Part shown: in pieces, positions 27,310 through 35,430 of the stretch
Position numbering within the stretch: position 1 is the first letter of the stretch
How the letters are laid out: each line of letters starts with the position of its first letter
Assembly: GCF_002278075.1 (NCBI RefSeq)
Contig: NZ_CP022992.1
Location: 124,001 to 188,000 of the forward strand
DNA length: 64,000 nt
Direction of reading: 5' to 3'
Origin: Paraburkholderia aromaticivorans
GTDB lineage: Bacteria; Pseudomonadota; Gammaproteobacteria; Burkholderiales; Burkholderiaceae
The notes under the pieces: generated by a model
Seen by the model: the letters and a program-made list of their open reading frames with translations, nothing else
The model's database searches: none
Told to the model about the DNA's origin: nothing
Program-made: the position numbers and the translations under genes

Positions 27310-27790
27310 CCACCGATCGCCTATGCCAAAATACCATCGATCGAGCCGCTGAACATCGCGGCTATGCCAAAGTGCCATCGATGCCACGGCGGACTTACCA
27401 TCATGCCCCGGCAGGAACACCATCGTAGCTATGCCAAAATACCATCATCCCAGCGTCAAAGCCATATCTGGTAAGGCTTTGACGTGTTGGAAGTTGGGAA
27501 GTTTTGAGATATTTGTCGGAACACAGACGTGGGTCCTGTAGAAACAACACCCACAATCCCCAAACCACCGCACCGTCAGTCTCGACGGGCCTTCGGACCA
27601 TGTCATACGGCTATTCTTCGGCGCCCTCCGCGATAGATGGTATAGCCGCATAGGCTATGCTCCTATGCCAAATGCCAAGTTCTCATAGCGAAAAATGGTA
27701 TTTCTGCATAGGTTCACTGTGCGATATAGGACCGGATCGCAAGGCATAGCCTGTTCTGGCTGACCGACTAGCCCCACATAGTCCTATGCT
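27310..27790. other. Iteron-type replication origin of the first initiator
   Basis: An iteron close to CTATGCCAAAATACCATC occurs at about 27321, 27362 and 27429. Variants are in inverse orientation near 27630-27652 and 27690-27711, and shorter ones at 27663, 27743 and 27784. The inverted set overlaps the probable promoter side of the 27818 gene. The region also holds a 10-bp perfect inverted repeat (27454-27484) and AT-rich parts. Origin function is inferred from repeats next to a rep gene. Confidence 0.75.
27454..27484. repeat. Perfect inverted repeat in the first origin
   Basis: CGTCAAAGCC (27454-27463) and GGCTTTGACG (27475-27484) are exact complements separated by 11 bp, right after the third iteron. 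It could be a terminator of the short transcript ahead of repA, a primosome-loading hairpin, or a regulator site. Confidence 0.6.
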
Positions 27791-27817
27791 GATACACTCC
27801 AAGCTGGAACTTGGACT

Positions 27818-28342
27818 ATGTCATCTGACCTCACCGACGCGAATGCGCGCTTCCTGCTTGGCGAAGCCGTCCGGCTGCTCACGCAGTCGGGCGTGACCGG
27901 CGTTGCGCTGGCGGAATTCGTGCTCGGCTTTACGCCAATCGTGAACCAGAGGCTTGCGTCCATAGCGTCGTCTACGTCGACTGCTGGGATGGCAGATCGG
28001 GTCACGCGGGCCGACGTGAAAGATGCGGTGAAAGAGGCATTGCAAGAAGTGGTTTCTGCAACCGGCGAGAGTCAGGAAGGCCGCGGAAAAAAACGACAAC
28101 GACGCAAGTCTGTTCCAGTTCGACTCGCTGATGGCAAGCGAACCTCCCTGTGGCTGGATACCGACCTCGTCGAGCGATTCAAGCAAAAGGCCAACTCGCC
28201 GGCCGAGGCACGCCAAGTGCTGGGGGAACTGGCTGGTTCCGTACCCGCTACCGCAGAAAGCAAGTCATCGTGGGTCGAGGAACAACTGACCAAACGGTTG
28301 ATGCTCCTCGAGGCCGTTCCGACTACAGCCCACGCAAACTGA
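27818..28342 (+). CDS. Hypothetical plasmid protein next to the origin
   Basis: A 174-residue protein diverging from repA across the iteron region. The N-terminal half is helical (RFLLGEAVRLLTQSGVTGVA); the middle is strongly basic (RGKKRQRRKSVPVR). The C-terminal part starts RTSLWLDTDLVERFKQKA, which resembles the beta strand and first helix of ribbon-helix-helix DNA-binding domains. A DNA-binding role in replication control or partition is plausible from context. No family is recognised with certainty. Confidence 0.65.
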   Translation: MSSDLTDANARFLLGEAVRLLTQSGVTGVALAEFVLGFTPIVNQRLASIASSTSTAGMADRVTRADVKDAVKEALQEVVSATGESQEGRGKKRQRRKSVPVRLADGKRTSLWLDTDLVERFKQKANSPAEARQVLGELAGSVPATAESKSSWVEEQLTKRLMLLEAVPTTAHAN

Positions 28343-28856
28343 CGAGAATTATTTATCTGCTAAGGCATCGTAGTTCTTGTCAGGAAGTAACCCCTTGACT
28401 TTCTGGCTGCACTCAAAAACAATACGCGCATTGACGTACCGAGCAGCTGGAACTCGCACCCTTTCGAGCCCTTCCTAGAACGCAGATCCACTCGGGGAGA
28501 TCTTGGGAAAAGCTTCAAGGCCTTTCCCAAGGTTTTCTCCAAGCCCTCCTGGGTTTGCTGGCTTCCTCCGTTGCAAGCTGGATTCGGGACACATGCGTGC
28601 GTGCCTGGTTTTCCCGCGAGATCCATTGGATCTTGCTCGTCCCTTGGTGGACGGCTTGCTACTTCGGTAGCCTAGAAAGTCCTTCGGGATTTTCCTGTCT
28701 GACGTCGTCGTTTCTGGCGGCTTGTCATCTGCAGTGCCACTGCTACGGCTGTATCTCGATTTGATCGGGATGCGGCTCAGGCGTGTTTTCAACCCGCGCG
28801 GGGACTCGATTCCCTCGTGGGGGACGACGTCTTCGCAAGCTCCTATGGAGATTGTC
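28343..28856 (+). promoter_or_regulatory. Long structured leader before the 94-residue gene
   Basis: About 510 bp without a gene. In order it holds an operator-like TTCTTGTCAGGAA (28374-28386), a possible -35 box TTGACT (28396-28401), a hairpin CTTGGGAAA/TTTCCCAAG (28502-28531), small TTCG tetraloop hairpins near 28650-28690, and a GC-rich hairpin at 28793-28821 followed by the ribosome binding site. The same order recurs upstream of 45664. Confidence 0.5.
28793..28821 (+). promoter_or_regulatory. Recurrent GC-rich leader hairpin
   Basis: CCCGCGCGGGGA pairs with TTCCCTCGTGGG around CTCGA, preceded by TTTTCAA. Related hairpins with different stem sequence and the same layout lie at 45599-45628, 50443-50471 and 61643-61671. 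Confidence 0.55.
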
Positions 28857-29141
28857 ATGTCGAACGTCGTTATGTCGGAACGTGCCCTGCGTCGCCAAGC
28901 TATTTCGGAAGCCCACAGTCACCTCCTCGAGGTCGCTGGCAAGTATCCGGAGAAGCTGCTCGAAAATTTCCGCCGGTATCCGTCGCTCGTCGGCGATCTC
29001 TCGTGCCTCGAAGAGGTGGTGGAGATTCTGGTGGAAAAGGGCTTTGCAAAAGAGATGGCAACGCTCTGCGACGCGCCTGGTATCGGGCGTTATGCGAGCA
29101 GCGTCATCGCTCGTCTGGTTCTGATGCCGGCTCAGCCGTAA
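28857..29141 (+). CDS. Hypothetical helical protein (94 residues)
   Basis: A 94-residue protein starting MSNVVMSERALRRQAISEAH, chosen because this ATG has TATGGAG six bases upstream and lies just after the leader hairpin; longer frames run through the leader. It is predicted all-helical, with ENFRRYPSLVGDLSCLEEVV. Its 3' end overlaps the 3' end of the leftward gene at 29104 by 38 bp. Function unknown. Its elaborate leader suggests tight regulation. Confidence 0.65.
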   Translation: MSNVVMSERALRRQAISEAHSHLLEVAGKYPEKLLENFRRYPSLVGDLSCLEEVVEILVEKGFAKEMATLCDAPGIGRYASSVIARLVLMPAQP

Positions 29142-29346
29142 TCAGTTCCCCTTCTGCGATCCGCGCAAGAAGTTCCGCATCTGCGGAGTCCTCTTGCGCG
29201 GCCAGCAGGTGGTAATGCCGAGCCGTTTGCTCTAGAGCCCTGTTGTATTGGGCAATGCTTGTTGGAAGCGTTGATTGCCCTGTCAGGGTTTCGAACAACC
29301 TCCCCTCCTCTCTCGTCAATCGAATCGCCCTCCTCAGCCGTAGCAT
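29104..29346 (-). CDS. Hypothetical small protein (80 residues)
   Basis: An 80-residue protein of natural composition: MLRLRRAIRLTREEGRLFET, then a helical middle (IAQYNRALEQTARHYHLLAA) and an acidic tail (AEPASEPDER). It is downstream of parB on the same strand, 78 bp away, so it may be the last gene of the parAB operon. It ends tail-to-tail over the 28857 gene. Function unknown. Confidence 0.5.
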   Translation of the reverse strand: MLRLRRAIRLTREEGRLFETLTGQSTLPTSIAQYNRALEQTARHYHLLAAQEDSADAELLARIAEGELITAEPASEPDER

Positions 29347-29424
29347 TCGCCCTCCCCTCTTCTCGTTTCGTTTCCTGCCAGCTTGTGATCGGCCGCAATC
29401 CGGTCGAAAAAGCTTATGGGCGCC

Positions 29425-30462
29425 TTACGCGCCCGAACCGGCGTTGCCAGTCATGAACTCCCTCACGACGGCCTCCAGCCGCTCTCCCAGTGCTTCCTGT
29501 TGCTCTTCTGAGAGGCCGGTGAGCTTGAGCTCGGTGCGCCCGTCCCGAAACCGCTTCAGTTGCCCGTATTCGGTGCCGTCTGCTCCTGCAAACTGGACGC
29601 GAGCGAGATAGTGGGCACGCTTTTTCCGGGAGCCCTCGCCATTGTCGTTGCGGGAGTTCAGATCTTGCAGATGCTTCGAACTCATCTCGCCGGCGAGTAC
29701 CTTGTCGAGGACCTCCTCCGCGGTGTGCAATCCCTTGCGTTCGAACATCAGCGCAATGTTGTAGGCGTGAGAAATTCCCAGCGGCTCATCACTCTCGGCC
29801 ATACGGCGCAACAGCGTTTCTGGCAGCTTTTTCAACTTTAGAATTTTTGACATGAGCGATTCGCTGATGCCGAGACTTGCAGCCAGGTCTTCTTGGCCCG
29901 GGAATACACCGTCGTCGAGCAGTTTCTGGTACGCCAGCGCATCATCGAACAAACTCTGAGGCGTGCGATCCTTGTTAAGGCTGTTCGCAATCAGGAAGAG
30001 GTCACGGTCGCTCAGCGCGGGGAAAACCTCGACGTCGATGAACCCGTCCGCGACGCTTTTCTTCGCCCTGAAACGATACTCACCGTCGATGATCACGTGC
30101 TTACCGGGGAAGCGCGCGTTCTCGGTAACCTTAATCGCTTCCAACTGCCCGTCGCGTTTCATCTTTACTGCGAGCTCGTCGACCTTCTCGGGGCGGTAGA
30201 ACGTCCGCGGATTGTAGGGGTTAGAAACGAGGTCGCTCAGCGGCAACGTGAGGCGAGGCTTTACCGACGCGGTATTGCCACGGCCACCGTACGCCGGAAC
30301 TGACGGCGAGTGAGTTGAGCCGGCCCCAGCCATCGGGGCAGAGCCGACCTCTTGAGCATTGAGTCTGGCGTCGACAGCGCCCCGCTCCATGTCCATACCT
30401 TTGCGAAGCGACGACACGAGGCTGCTTCTGCGTTGCGGCGCACTTTGGTTTTGATCGCTCAT
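29425..30462 (-). CDS. parB: ParB-family centromere-binding protein
   Basis: A 345-residue ParB. After a flexible N-terminus (about 1-70) comes the ParB/sulfiredoxin-like domain with PLSDLVSNPYNPRTFYRPEK, KHVIIDGEYRFRAKK in place of the usual GERR box, and SLNKDRTPQSLFDDALAY. The helix-turn-helix domain follows (LAASLGISESLMSKILKL). A C-terminal dimerisation part ends near AVVREFMTGN. It binds parS and CTP and works with ParA, encoded 6 bp upstream. The parS candidates are the seven palindromes at 31215-31714, upstream of the operon. Confidence 0.9.
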   Translation of the reverse strand: MSDQNQSAPQRRSSLVSSLRKGMDMERGAVDARLNAQEVGSAPMAGAGSTHSPSVPAYGGRGNTASVKPRLTLPLSDLVSNPYNPRTFYRPEKVDELAVKMKRDGQLEAIKVTENARFPGKHVIIDGEYRFRAKKSVADGFIDVEVFPALSDRDLFLIANSLNKDRTPQSLFDDALAYQKLLDDGVFPGQEDLAASLGISESLMSKILKLKKLPETLLRRMAESDEPLGISHAYNIALMFERKGLHTAEEVLDKVLAGEMSSKHLQDLNSRNDNGEGSRKKRAHYLARVQFAGADGTEYGQLKRFRDGRTELKLTGLSEEQQEALGERLEAVVREFMTGNAGSGA

Positions 30463-30468
30463 TTGAAG

Positions 30469-31134
30469 TTACTCCGAAATACCCATAATTCCCAACATTT
30501 CCATAGCGACATTCGTGATTTCCTGGCGAGCCTGCTTGGTCGACTGCCCCTTCACGCTGAAGACTGTCGCACCGAAACCGATAGCGGTCTTATAGACCTC
30601 CCGCATCGAAATCACGCTCTTCAATACCGGGTAAGGACTGTCCTCTGAGATCACCTCGCTGACGTCCCGATAGGACGCCCTCTTGGTGTTGACCTTGTTG
30701 AAGACGATGCCGCAGCGCTTGGGATCCGGGCCGATGACCCGGCGGACCAACTGGATCATTCCCTGCGTACTCCAAGCGTCGGACGGAGAAGCATCCATTG
30801 GAATCAGAACGAAATTGGCAACCTGAAGAACGTTCTCGGTATTCAGGTTATCGACACTCGGCGGACAATCGACCAACACAAGATCATAGTCTTGTGCCAT
30901 TCGACTGATCTCTCGTCCGAGTCCTTTGCCCGCCGCCGCCATATTCGTCACAACAAAAGGATACGGTTCCTCTCCTACTCCGGAAGATCGCATCGAGGTG
31001 TTTTGCGAGTCCGCATCGACGACGAGGACTCGAGCGCTCGGGTCATCATGCGAATATGCGCCGGCCAAATTGAGAGTGATCATCGTTTTCCCAACCCCGC
31101 CCTTCTGGTTGGCGACAGCAAATACCATCCCCAT
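30469..31134 (-). CDS. parA: ParA-family partition ATPase
   Basis: A 221-residue ParA of the short (type Ib-like) class without an N-terminal HTH. The deviant Walker A is NQKGGVGKTMITLN, Walker A' is VLVVDADSQNTS, and Walker B is LVLVDCPPSVD. It drives segregation of the ParB-parS complex along the nucleoid. It starts at 31134, 80 bp from the first parS-like palindrome, and is followed at 6 bp by parB. It is distinct from the longer, broken ParA-like gene at 12880-15828. Confidence 0.9.
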   Translation of the reverse strand: MGMVFAVANQKGGVGKTMITLNLAGAYSHDDPSARVLVVDADSQNTSMRSSGVGEEPYPFVVTNMAAAGKGLGREISRMAQDYDLVLVDCPPSVDNLNTENVLQVANFVLIPMDASPSDAWSTQGMIQLVRRVIGPDPKRCGIVFNKVNTKRASYRDVSEVISEDSPYPVLKSVISMREVYKTAIGFGATVFSVKGQSTKQARQEITNVAMEMLGIMGISE

Positions 31135-31214
31135 GCAGTCCTCCTTTAAAGATTTTCACGAACAATATATCGCTACGTTACAAAAATCAAGAGAGAACGT
31201 AGGGTGGCACCCAC

Positions 31215-31714
31215 TTTCAGCGCTGAAAATTCGACTTCCAGCGCTGAAACTCGATATCGGGACAGAGGCGTGGGCGACAGCCAAGCGGCAACTGCCTTAC
31301 GAAGACAAGCAGAGATCTGAGTCCTAGACTTAAACAAGTACGAGCGAGTTAGCCTTCCGTGATTTCAGCGCTGAAACTGGCGTAGCGTGGCATTCGTAGC
31401 CAGCGGACAAAGAGCGACCGAAACGTTAAGAAACGTAGGTGTTGTTGTGGTTCCCGCGTTCGGATGAATCACGGTCAGACAACTGCGCCGACCACTTTCA
31501 GCGCTGAAACTGCGGTCGAGATGCTGGCGCTCGGCATTTGGGCAAGCCGTTCCAGTTTCAGCGCTGAAACTAGCGTGGTCGCCGAGCAGGATCTACGACG
31601 TTGCGTTGTTCGTTGGGCTGTCTTGTAGCCCAGTCCACAGGCGTCACTTTCAGCGCTGAAACTGAGCGTCGCGGGTTGCTTCTCTCACTCAGCCGTCTGG
31701 TTTCAGCGCTGAAA
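31215..31714. repeat. parS: Cluster of seven 14-bp palindromes, putative parS
   Basis: TTTCAGCGCTGAAA occurs perfectly at 31215, 31363, 31496, 31556, 31648 and 31701, and with one change (TTCCAG) at 31236. Several copies extend to 16 bp, GTTTCAGCGCTGAAAC. They lie just upstream of parAB in otherwise gene-free DNA. A 16-bp palindrome near parAB is the usual form of ParB sites on Burkholderia secondary replicons; ParB binding is inferred. Confidence 0.85.
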
Positions 31715-31868
31715 CTCCCATGTGTTATGCGGCAAGCGAGGGATTGGAGGGAGTAGATTCTCTTCCTTTGTCCGCGGGACGATCAAATGTGGATTCGAGC
31801 AAGTGTGAGTCTGCAGTGTGCTTAGTTGTTTTCGGTCGTGTCTAGGAATCATCAAAGAGGCCGTTCAT

Positions 31869-31987
31869 TGGCCGTTGCTGGCCAATAAGTGGCCGATCGA
31901 CAATCTGAAGAGGTGGATTGTCGATTTATCCATCGTTGGAATAGACCGCATGGCCGGAGTGCGGCCAAAGCTGGCCGATAACTGGCC
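31869..31987. repeat. Helically phased TGGCC array
   Basis: TGGCC occurs at 31869, 31879 and 31890, then at 31951, 31963 (opposite strand), 31972 and 31983. Steps are 10-12 bp in two clusters about 60 bp apart, downstream of rep2. This looks like a multi-site operator for a protein that binds one face of the helix, or a handcuffing site. An overlapping 120-residue rightward frame is probably not a gene. Confidence 0.55.
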
Positions 31988-32101
31988 AGTGCCTCGTTTC
32001 GGGTCTGCGATCAGATTAGGAAAGGGGAGTGAGAGGCGAACCGGGCGAGACGCCCGGTGCGAGGGGAACTCTTTCGACGAGGAAGGGACTACGAGGGTCG
32101 G

Positions 32102-33439
32102 TCACGCTTCCGCTTTGGGAAAGTGGAAGGCATACACATCTGCGTCTGAGGGTTCGCCCCATAAGCGAAGATTCAGATAGCGAATAAATGCGGTTTTTGA
32201 GAGCTTCGCTTTTTTCGCGGGATCGTAGCGCAGCTGCTCGTGGGTCGCTCTCGAGTTGTAGTCATGTAAAACGTTCGCTTGTTCATCGAGCGCCATAGCA
32301 AGAAACGACGCCTCGGCCAGAGGATCTCGGCTGCGCATGAAGCTTTCGCGAAGCCCCGCATCGGTCAACAAAGGGGCAGAGGGTTCAGTTGTGGCGACGG
32401 CCGGCGTGAGAGCTACCGGCTTTGCATACCCTTTCTCCAGACTGCAGATGAAGAAGGATGCTCGATTCTTTAGCGGCTCCTTGTTGGAGGCGGCGTCGCG
32501 GAGAACGGTATGGTTCAGCGCCGCTCGAATGTCTTCCGGTGCGTATTCGTTAATGATCTGGGCAGCTCGGTTCGGTGTTACTCCGATTCGAAGCACGTCC
32601 TCGAGGAGTGTCGTCACGGATGGCGCGCTAATCAACTCCCCGGGTTCGCTCTCGAGTGCTGGCCGGGCACTGTTCTTCCGTCGAACCTCGAACTGGATTT
32701 GCTCGACGACGCGTCCGTTCTTGTACTCCTTCAGGGTCACTTCAATGTCTGAGAGATCGTTCACTTCCGCGATCGCTCGCTTGAGAATTTTCGATTTGAA
32801 GAACTTGTACTGCTGGTAGATCGAATCTTCCTCGACGATGCCGACCACGGCGTGGCGGAAGTCTTCCCACGCCCAGCGACTCGTAAGTCCAGTCCGTTCG
32901 TAACGTTTGCACCATTCGTAGAGCGGCGCGGTGCCCATCGAACGGAATCGCTGGGAGATGGCGAGGTCGATGCGTTGCCAAATCTCTGGATTTAGAAGGA
33001 CCTCTCGAAGCTTCGGGCTGAAAGAGAATTCATAAGCTCGCTGATCGACCAGGTGTGTCACATCGGCCAGAAGGGTAGAGACCGAGAGTCTTCTGTCTTG
33101 TGGATTTACCGTCGCGTCCCAGATCACATGGGCCTTCATCAGGCTGATGAGCTCGCCCATGATGTACCGACGATTACTCGAATCGTTGTACCCGATGATC
33201 GGCTCAAGCTGGGACAACTGAACGACCCAACTCTGAAGGCCTGGATTGCGCTGCGCGAAGTAGACGCACGCGTTGAACAAGCGACGCTGCAGTACGGACA
33301 ACGGCTTTTCAGGAAAGACGAAGATCGCCTCCTTAGCCTTGCGCATCGTGACTGGCGTGCCGCGCTTCTCCGCAGAAACGCTTTGCTTGCTAGTTGTGAC
33401 TGCCAGTTGCCTAATTGAACTTGTACTGATGTCGCTCAT
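32102..33439 (-). CDS. repB: Rep_3-type plasmid replication initiator (second)
   Basis: A 445-residue initiator beginning MSDISTSSIRQLAVTTSKQS; the ATG at 33439 has GGCAGGAA just upstream, whereas the longer frame runs through the iteron DNA. The Rep_3 winged-helix pair spans about residues 45-250 (LSVLQRRLFNACVYFAQRNP, SNRRYIMGELISLM, YEWCKRYERTGLTSRW, FKSKILKRAIAEVNDLSDIE). The C-terminal 190 residues are specific to this protein. It should act on the GGTAACC-type iterons at 33725-34290. Having two Rep_3 initiators with different iterons suggests a fused, multireplicon plasmid. Confidence 0.85.
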   Translation of the reverse strand: MSDISTSSIRQLAVTTSKQSVSAEKRGTPVTMRKAKEAIFVFPEKPLSVLQRRLFNACVYFAQRNPGLQSWVVQLSQLEPIIGYNDSSNRRYIMGELISLMKAHVIWDATVNPQDRRLSVSTLLADVTHLVDQRAYEFSFSPKLREVLLNPEIWQRIDLAISQRFRSMGTAPLYEWCKRYERTGLTSRWAWEDFRHAVVGIVEEDSIYQQYKFFKSKILKRAIAEVNDLSDIEVTLKEYKNGRVVEQIQFEVRRKNSARPALESEPGELISAPSVTTLLEDVLRIGVTPNRAAQIINEYAPEDIRAALNHTVLRDAASNKEPLKNRASFFICSLEKGYAKPVALTPAVATTEPSAPLLTDAGLRESFMRSRDPLAEASFLAMALDEQANVLHDYNSRATHEQLRYDPAKKAKLSKTAFIRYLNLRLWGEPSDADVYAFHFPKAEA

Positions 33440-33724
33440 TTCCTGCCGATCCCAATACCGAGTAGCGCCCAGAGCGGGCCCGGAAACCCTTCTCAAAGCG
33501 AAGTCCATGCGGTGCGCATGCGACGCTGTTTTACGGGTAACGTTACGCCTTGATGGCAACGGCAACTTCTTGACCGGAAGCAAAAATATACGGACGGCAA
33601 GACGGAGGGAAGAGGGAAAGAAACGCCCATTCGGGGGCCTATTCGTACCACAAGGCGAATTTGACCCGTTCGCCACTACCACGGTGGAACGAAAGGCTTC
33701 CGACGGAAAGCCTTTCTGGAATCC

Positions 33725-34290
33725 ATAAAGTTGGTTACCAGTTGGGTCTGAAGTCACCCGGCTCACCCCCGCCCCGACGGATTGGTAACCGCTTTTACGG
33801 ACGCTGTCGCCCGGTTTCACAGGCCTTCGATCCACAGGTGGCAATCGCGGTAAAAACAGTTACCTTTGCCGCCTGACTTCTTCTTGCTGAGAACTCAAGT
33901 AGTTCTCTTCCGCCCGAGATGATTTCGTTGCAAATTTTCCACAGCCTGAAGGTTTTGGAACATGACACACGCTTCAAGAGGGCAGTCCGGCAGTAAATCC
34001 GGTTACCTGACGACCACGCGTCAGCATGCTCAAGATCTGTGCAACGTTTGCCCGCAGGTAACCACTTTTACATGACGTGCCGTAAATTCGGGTACCGTGT
34101 TCTCGCAAAGATGGCAACCTGGAGCCGACGAGGTGCCGTGTGAATGGCTCCCTTTCCTGTACGACTGGTTACCTTTCCTCCCGCTAGCGCCTGTCCCACA
34201 CGGCTCGACGGACGCTAAACAATTAAACAAAGACTGTAATATTTAAAGAATGTATACAAACGTGTCTCCACTCCTGTAAAACCGGCAACC
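33725..34290. other. Iteron-type origin of the second initiator
   Basis: A 15-bp iteron, consensus GGTAACC-N2-TTTTAC, occurs on the plus strand at 33784 and 34057 and on the minus strand at 33725, 33850, 33993, 34159 and 34276, with variation in the right half. The region is gene-free and lies upstream of repB. Spacing is irregular and orientation mixed, unlike the first origin. Further copies occur at 50295, 50570 and 59739. Confidence 0.7.
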
Positions 34291-34312
34291 TGTCGTCGGA
34301 CCTTGTGGATAA

Positions 34313-34501
34313 TTCCTGGCAAGAAGCTGTTCGTCGTTGCCATTGAGTAGACCCTTCGATACCATGAGGGCTCACACTGAGACGAAGATTCTTGTTTCAA
34401 CTGACCAGCTGGGGATCCAGCCCATCCGGGAAACCGGCTTACCGACCGACGGGGCATCTCACCCCCGGGGTTGAGCTGCTCCGCAACACCTTGGAGCAGA
34501 T
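34313..34501 (+). promoter_or_regulatory. Operator-like site and leader before the 67-residue gene
   Basis: TTCCTGGCAAGAA (34313-34325) is a member of the recurring 13-bp motif. The following 175 bp contain a hairpin CTCA-CCCC-C-GGGG-TTGAG near 34457-34474, then the ribosome binding site TTGGAG. Confidence 0.45.
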
Positions 34502-34705
34502 ATGAAAACGTTGTTTGAATGGGCAGTCGGCCTGTTCGTGCTGTTTTGCTTCTTCGCAGGTTTTTTTGACCTGGACGAAACGCCAAAGCAGAAGCGTGTG
34601 CGGGAACAAGCAGAGTGGTACGCCGCTGAGGAAGATCGGCGGAACATCGAAGCTGATGCCACGTACTACGCTGAGCAAAACAGGCATGATCATCACCATG
34701 TGTAA
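34502..34705 (+). CDS. Small single-pass membrane protein
   Basis: A 67-residue protein: MKTLFEWAVGLFVLFCFFAG forms one membrane helix, followed by a charged cytoplasmic or periplasmic tail (KQKRVREQAEWYAAEEDRRN) ending in HDHHHV. GGAG lies seven bases before the ATG. It has its own operator-like motif, leader hairpin and a terminator, so it appears to be a monocistronic unit. Function unknown; the His-rich end could bind metal. Confidence 0.6.
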   Translation: MKTLFEWAVGLFVLFCFFAGFFDLDETPKQKRVREQAEWYAAEEDRRNIEADATYYAEQNRHDHHHV

Positions 34706-34708
34706 GAA

Positions 34709-34739
34709 GGGGAGGGGCTTAGGCTTCTCCCTTTTTTTT
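34709..34739 (+). terminator. Terminator of the small membrane protein gene
   Basis: GGGAGGGGC pairs (two G-T) with GCTTCTCCC around a short loop, followed by eight T. It lies 4 bp after the stop. Confidence 0.8.
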
Positions 34740-34840
34740 GGGGGGGTCCCGTGCTTCGGCCGCCGCAGCGGTGGAAAGCGGCCCTCGATGGGCTTCGTTT
34801 CGCACTGGATGGTGCGTCAAAGTCCAGAAAAAATGCGGAG

Positions 34841-35419
34841 ATGGAAAATCTCCTCATCCCGTCTTCGATCGAAAGCATGCCCCGCCGTCAGTTCCTGCGG
34901 AGCACTGCGCTGTTGACCGCTGCCGCATGGGCTCCGGAGGTTTTTGCGCAACAGAGTGGCGACTACTGGTCGCGGCCGCGGGCTCTCTGGTTGAAGAGAA
35001 AAGAGACCGGCGAAGAGGTTCGAACGGTGTATTGGGCGGACGGTCAACTGGTCGTTGACGCTTACGTGCAGTGTTGCACGTTGCTGCGGGATGTCCGGGC
35101 CGGATCTGTCGTTCAGATGAACCCGACGCTCTTGGACATTCTCTGCGGTGTGTATGGGTGGTTCGCGCAGGCCGGGATGGAAAGGCCGATCGTCGTAACG
35201 TCCGGATATCGCACGAACGCTACGAACAACATGACCGAGGGGGCCGCTCGAAACTCCATGCATCTTGTCGGTCGAGCTGCCGATATTCTTGTTCCTGACG
35301 TTCCTACCGACTATCTGGCGAGGCTCGGTATGTATTTGCGCGGAGGTGGCGTGGGGTACTACGCCACCAAGCATTTTGTGCACGTCGACAGTGGTCGGCT
35401 TCGGACATGGGCAGGCTAG
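34841..35419 (+). CDS. YcbK/DUF882-like peptidase with Tat-type signal
   Basis: A 192-residue exported protein. The signal MPRRQFLRSTALLTAAAWAP, cleaved near FAQ, has a twin-arginine look (R-R-x-F-L). The mature domain is the DUF882/peptidase-M15 (YcbK) type: VTSGYRTNATNN, NSMHLVGRAADILV and KHFVHVDSGRLRTW supply the His-Asp-His zinc ligands of LAS-type cell-wall peptidases. Cell-wall cleavage during DNA transfer or growth is possible. The start may be ATG 34841, with GCGGAG adjoining, or ATG 34877 directly at the signal peptide. It converges on the RecE-like gene 11 bp away. Confidence 0.8.
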   Translation: MENLLIPSSIESMPRRQFLRSTALLTAAAWAPEVFAQQSGDYWSRPRALWLKRKETGEEVRTVYWADGQLVVDAYVQCCTLLRDVRAGSVVQMNPTLLDILCGVYGWFAQAGMERPIVVTSGYRTNATNNMTEGAARNSMHLVGRAADILVPDVPTDYLARLGMYLRGGGVGYYATKHFVHVDSGRLRTWAG

Positions 35420-35430
35420 TAGCTCGCGAC

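Noticed and set aside
31818..32180. 120-residue plus-strand ORF over the TGGCC array
   Set aside because: Composition follows the repeats, it overlaps the repB 3' end and lacks a clear ribosome binding site.
33532..33548. Additional iteron at TTTTACGGGTAACGTTAC
   Set aside because: The halves are rearranged relative to the 15-bp consensus, so it was not counted.
33440..33844. Extended N-terminus of the second initiator from 33844
   Set aside because: The extension runs through iteron DNA with unnatural composition, and the ATG at 33439 has a good ribosome binding site.
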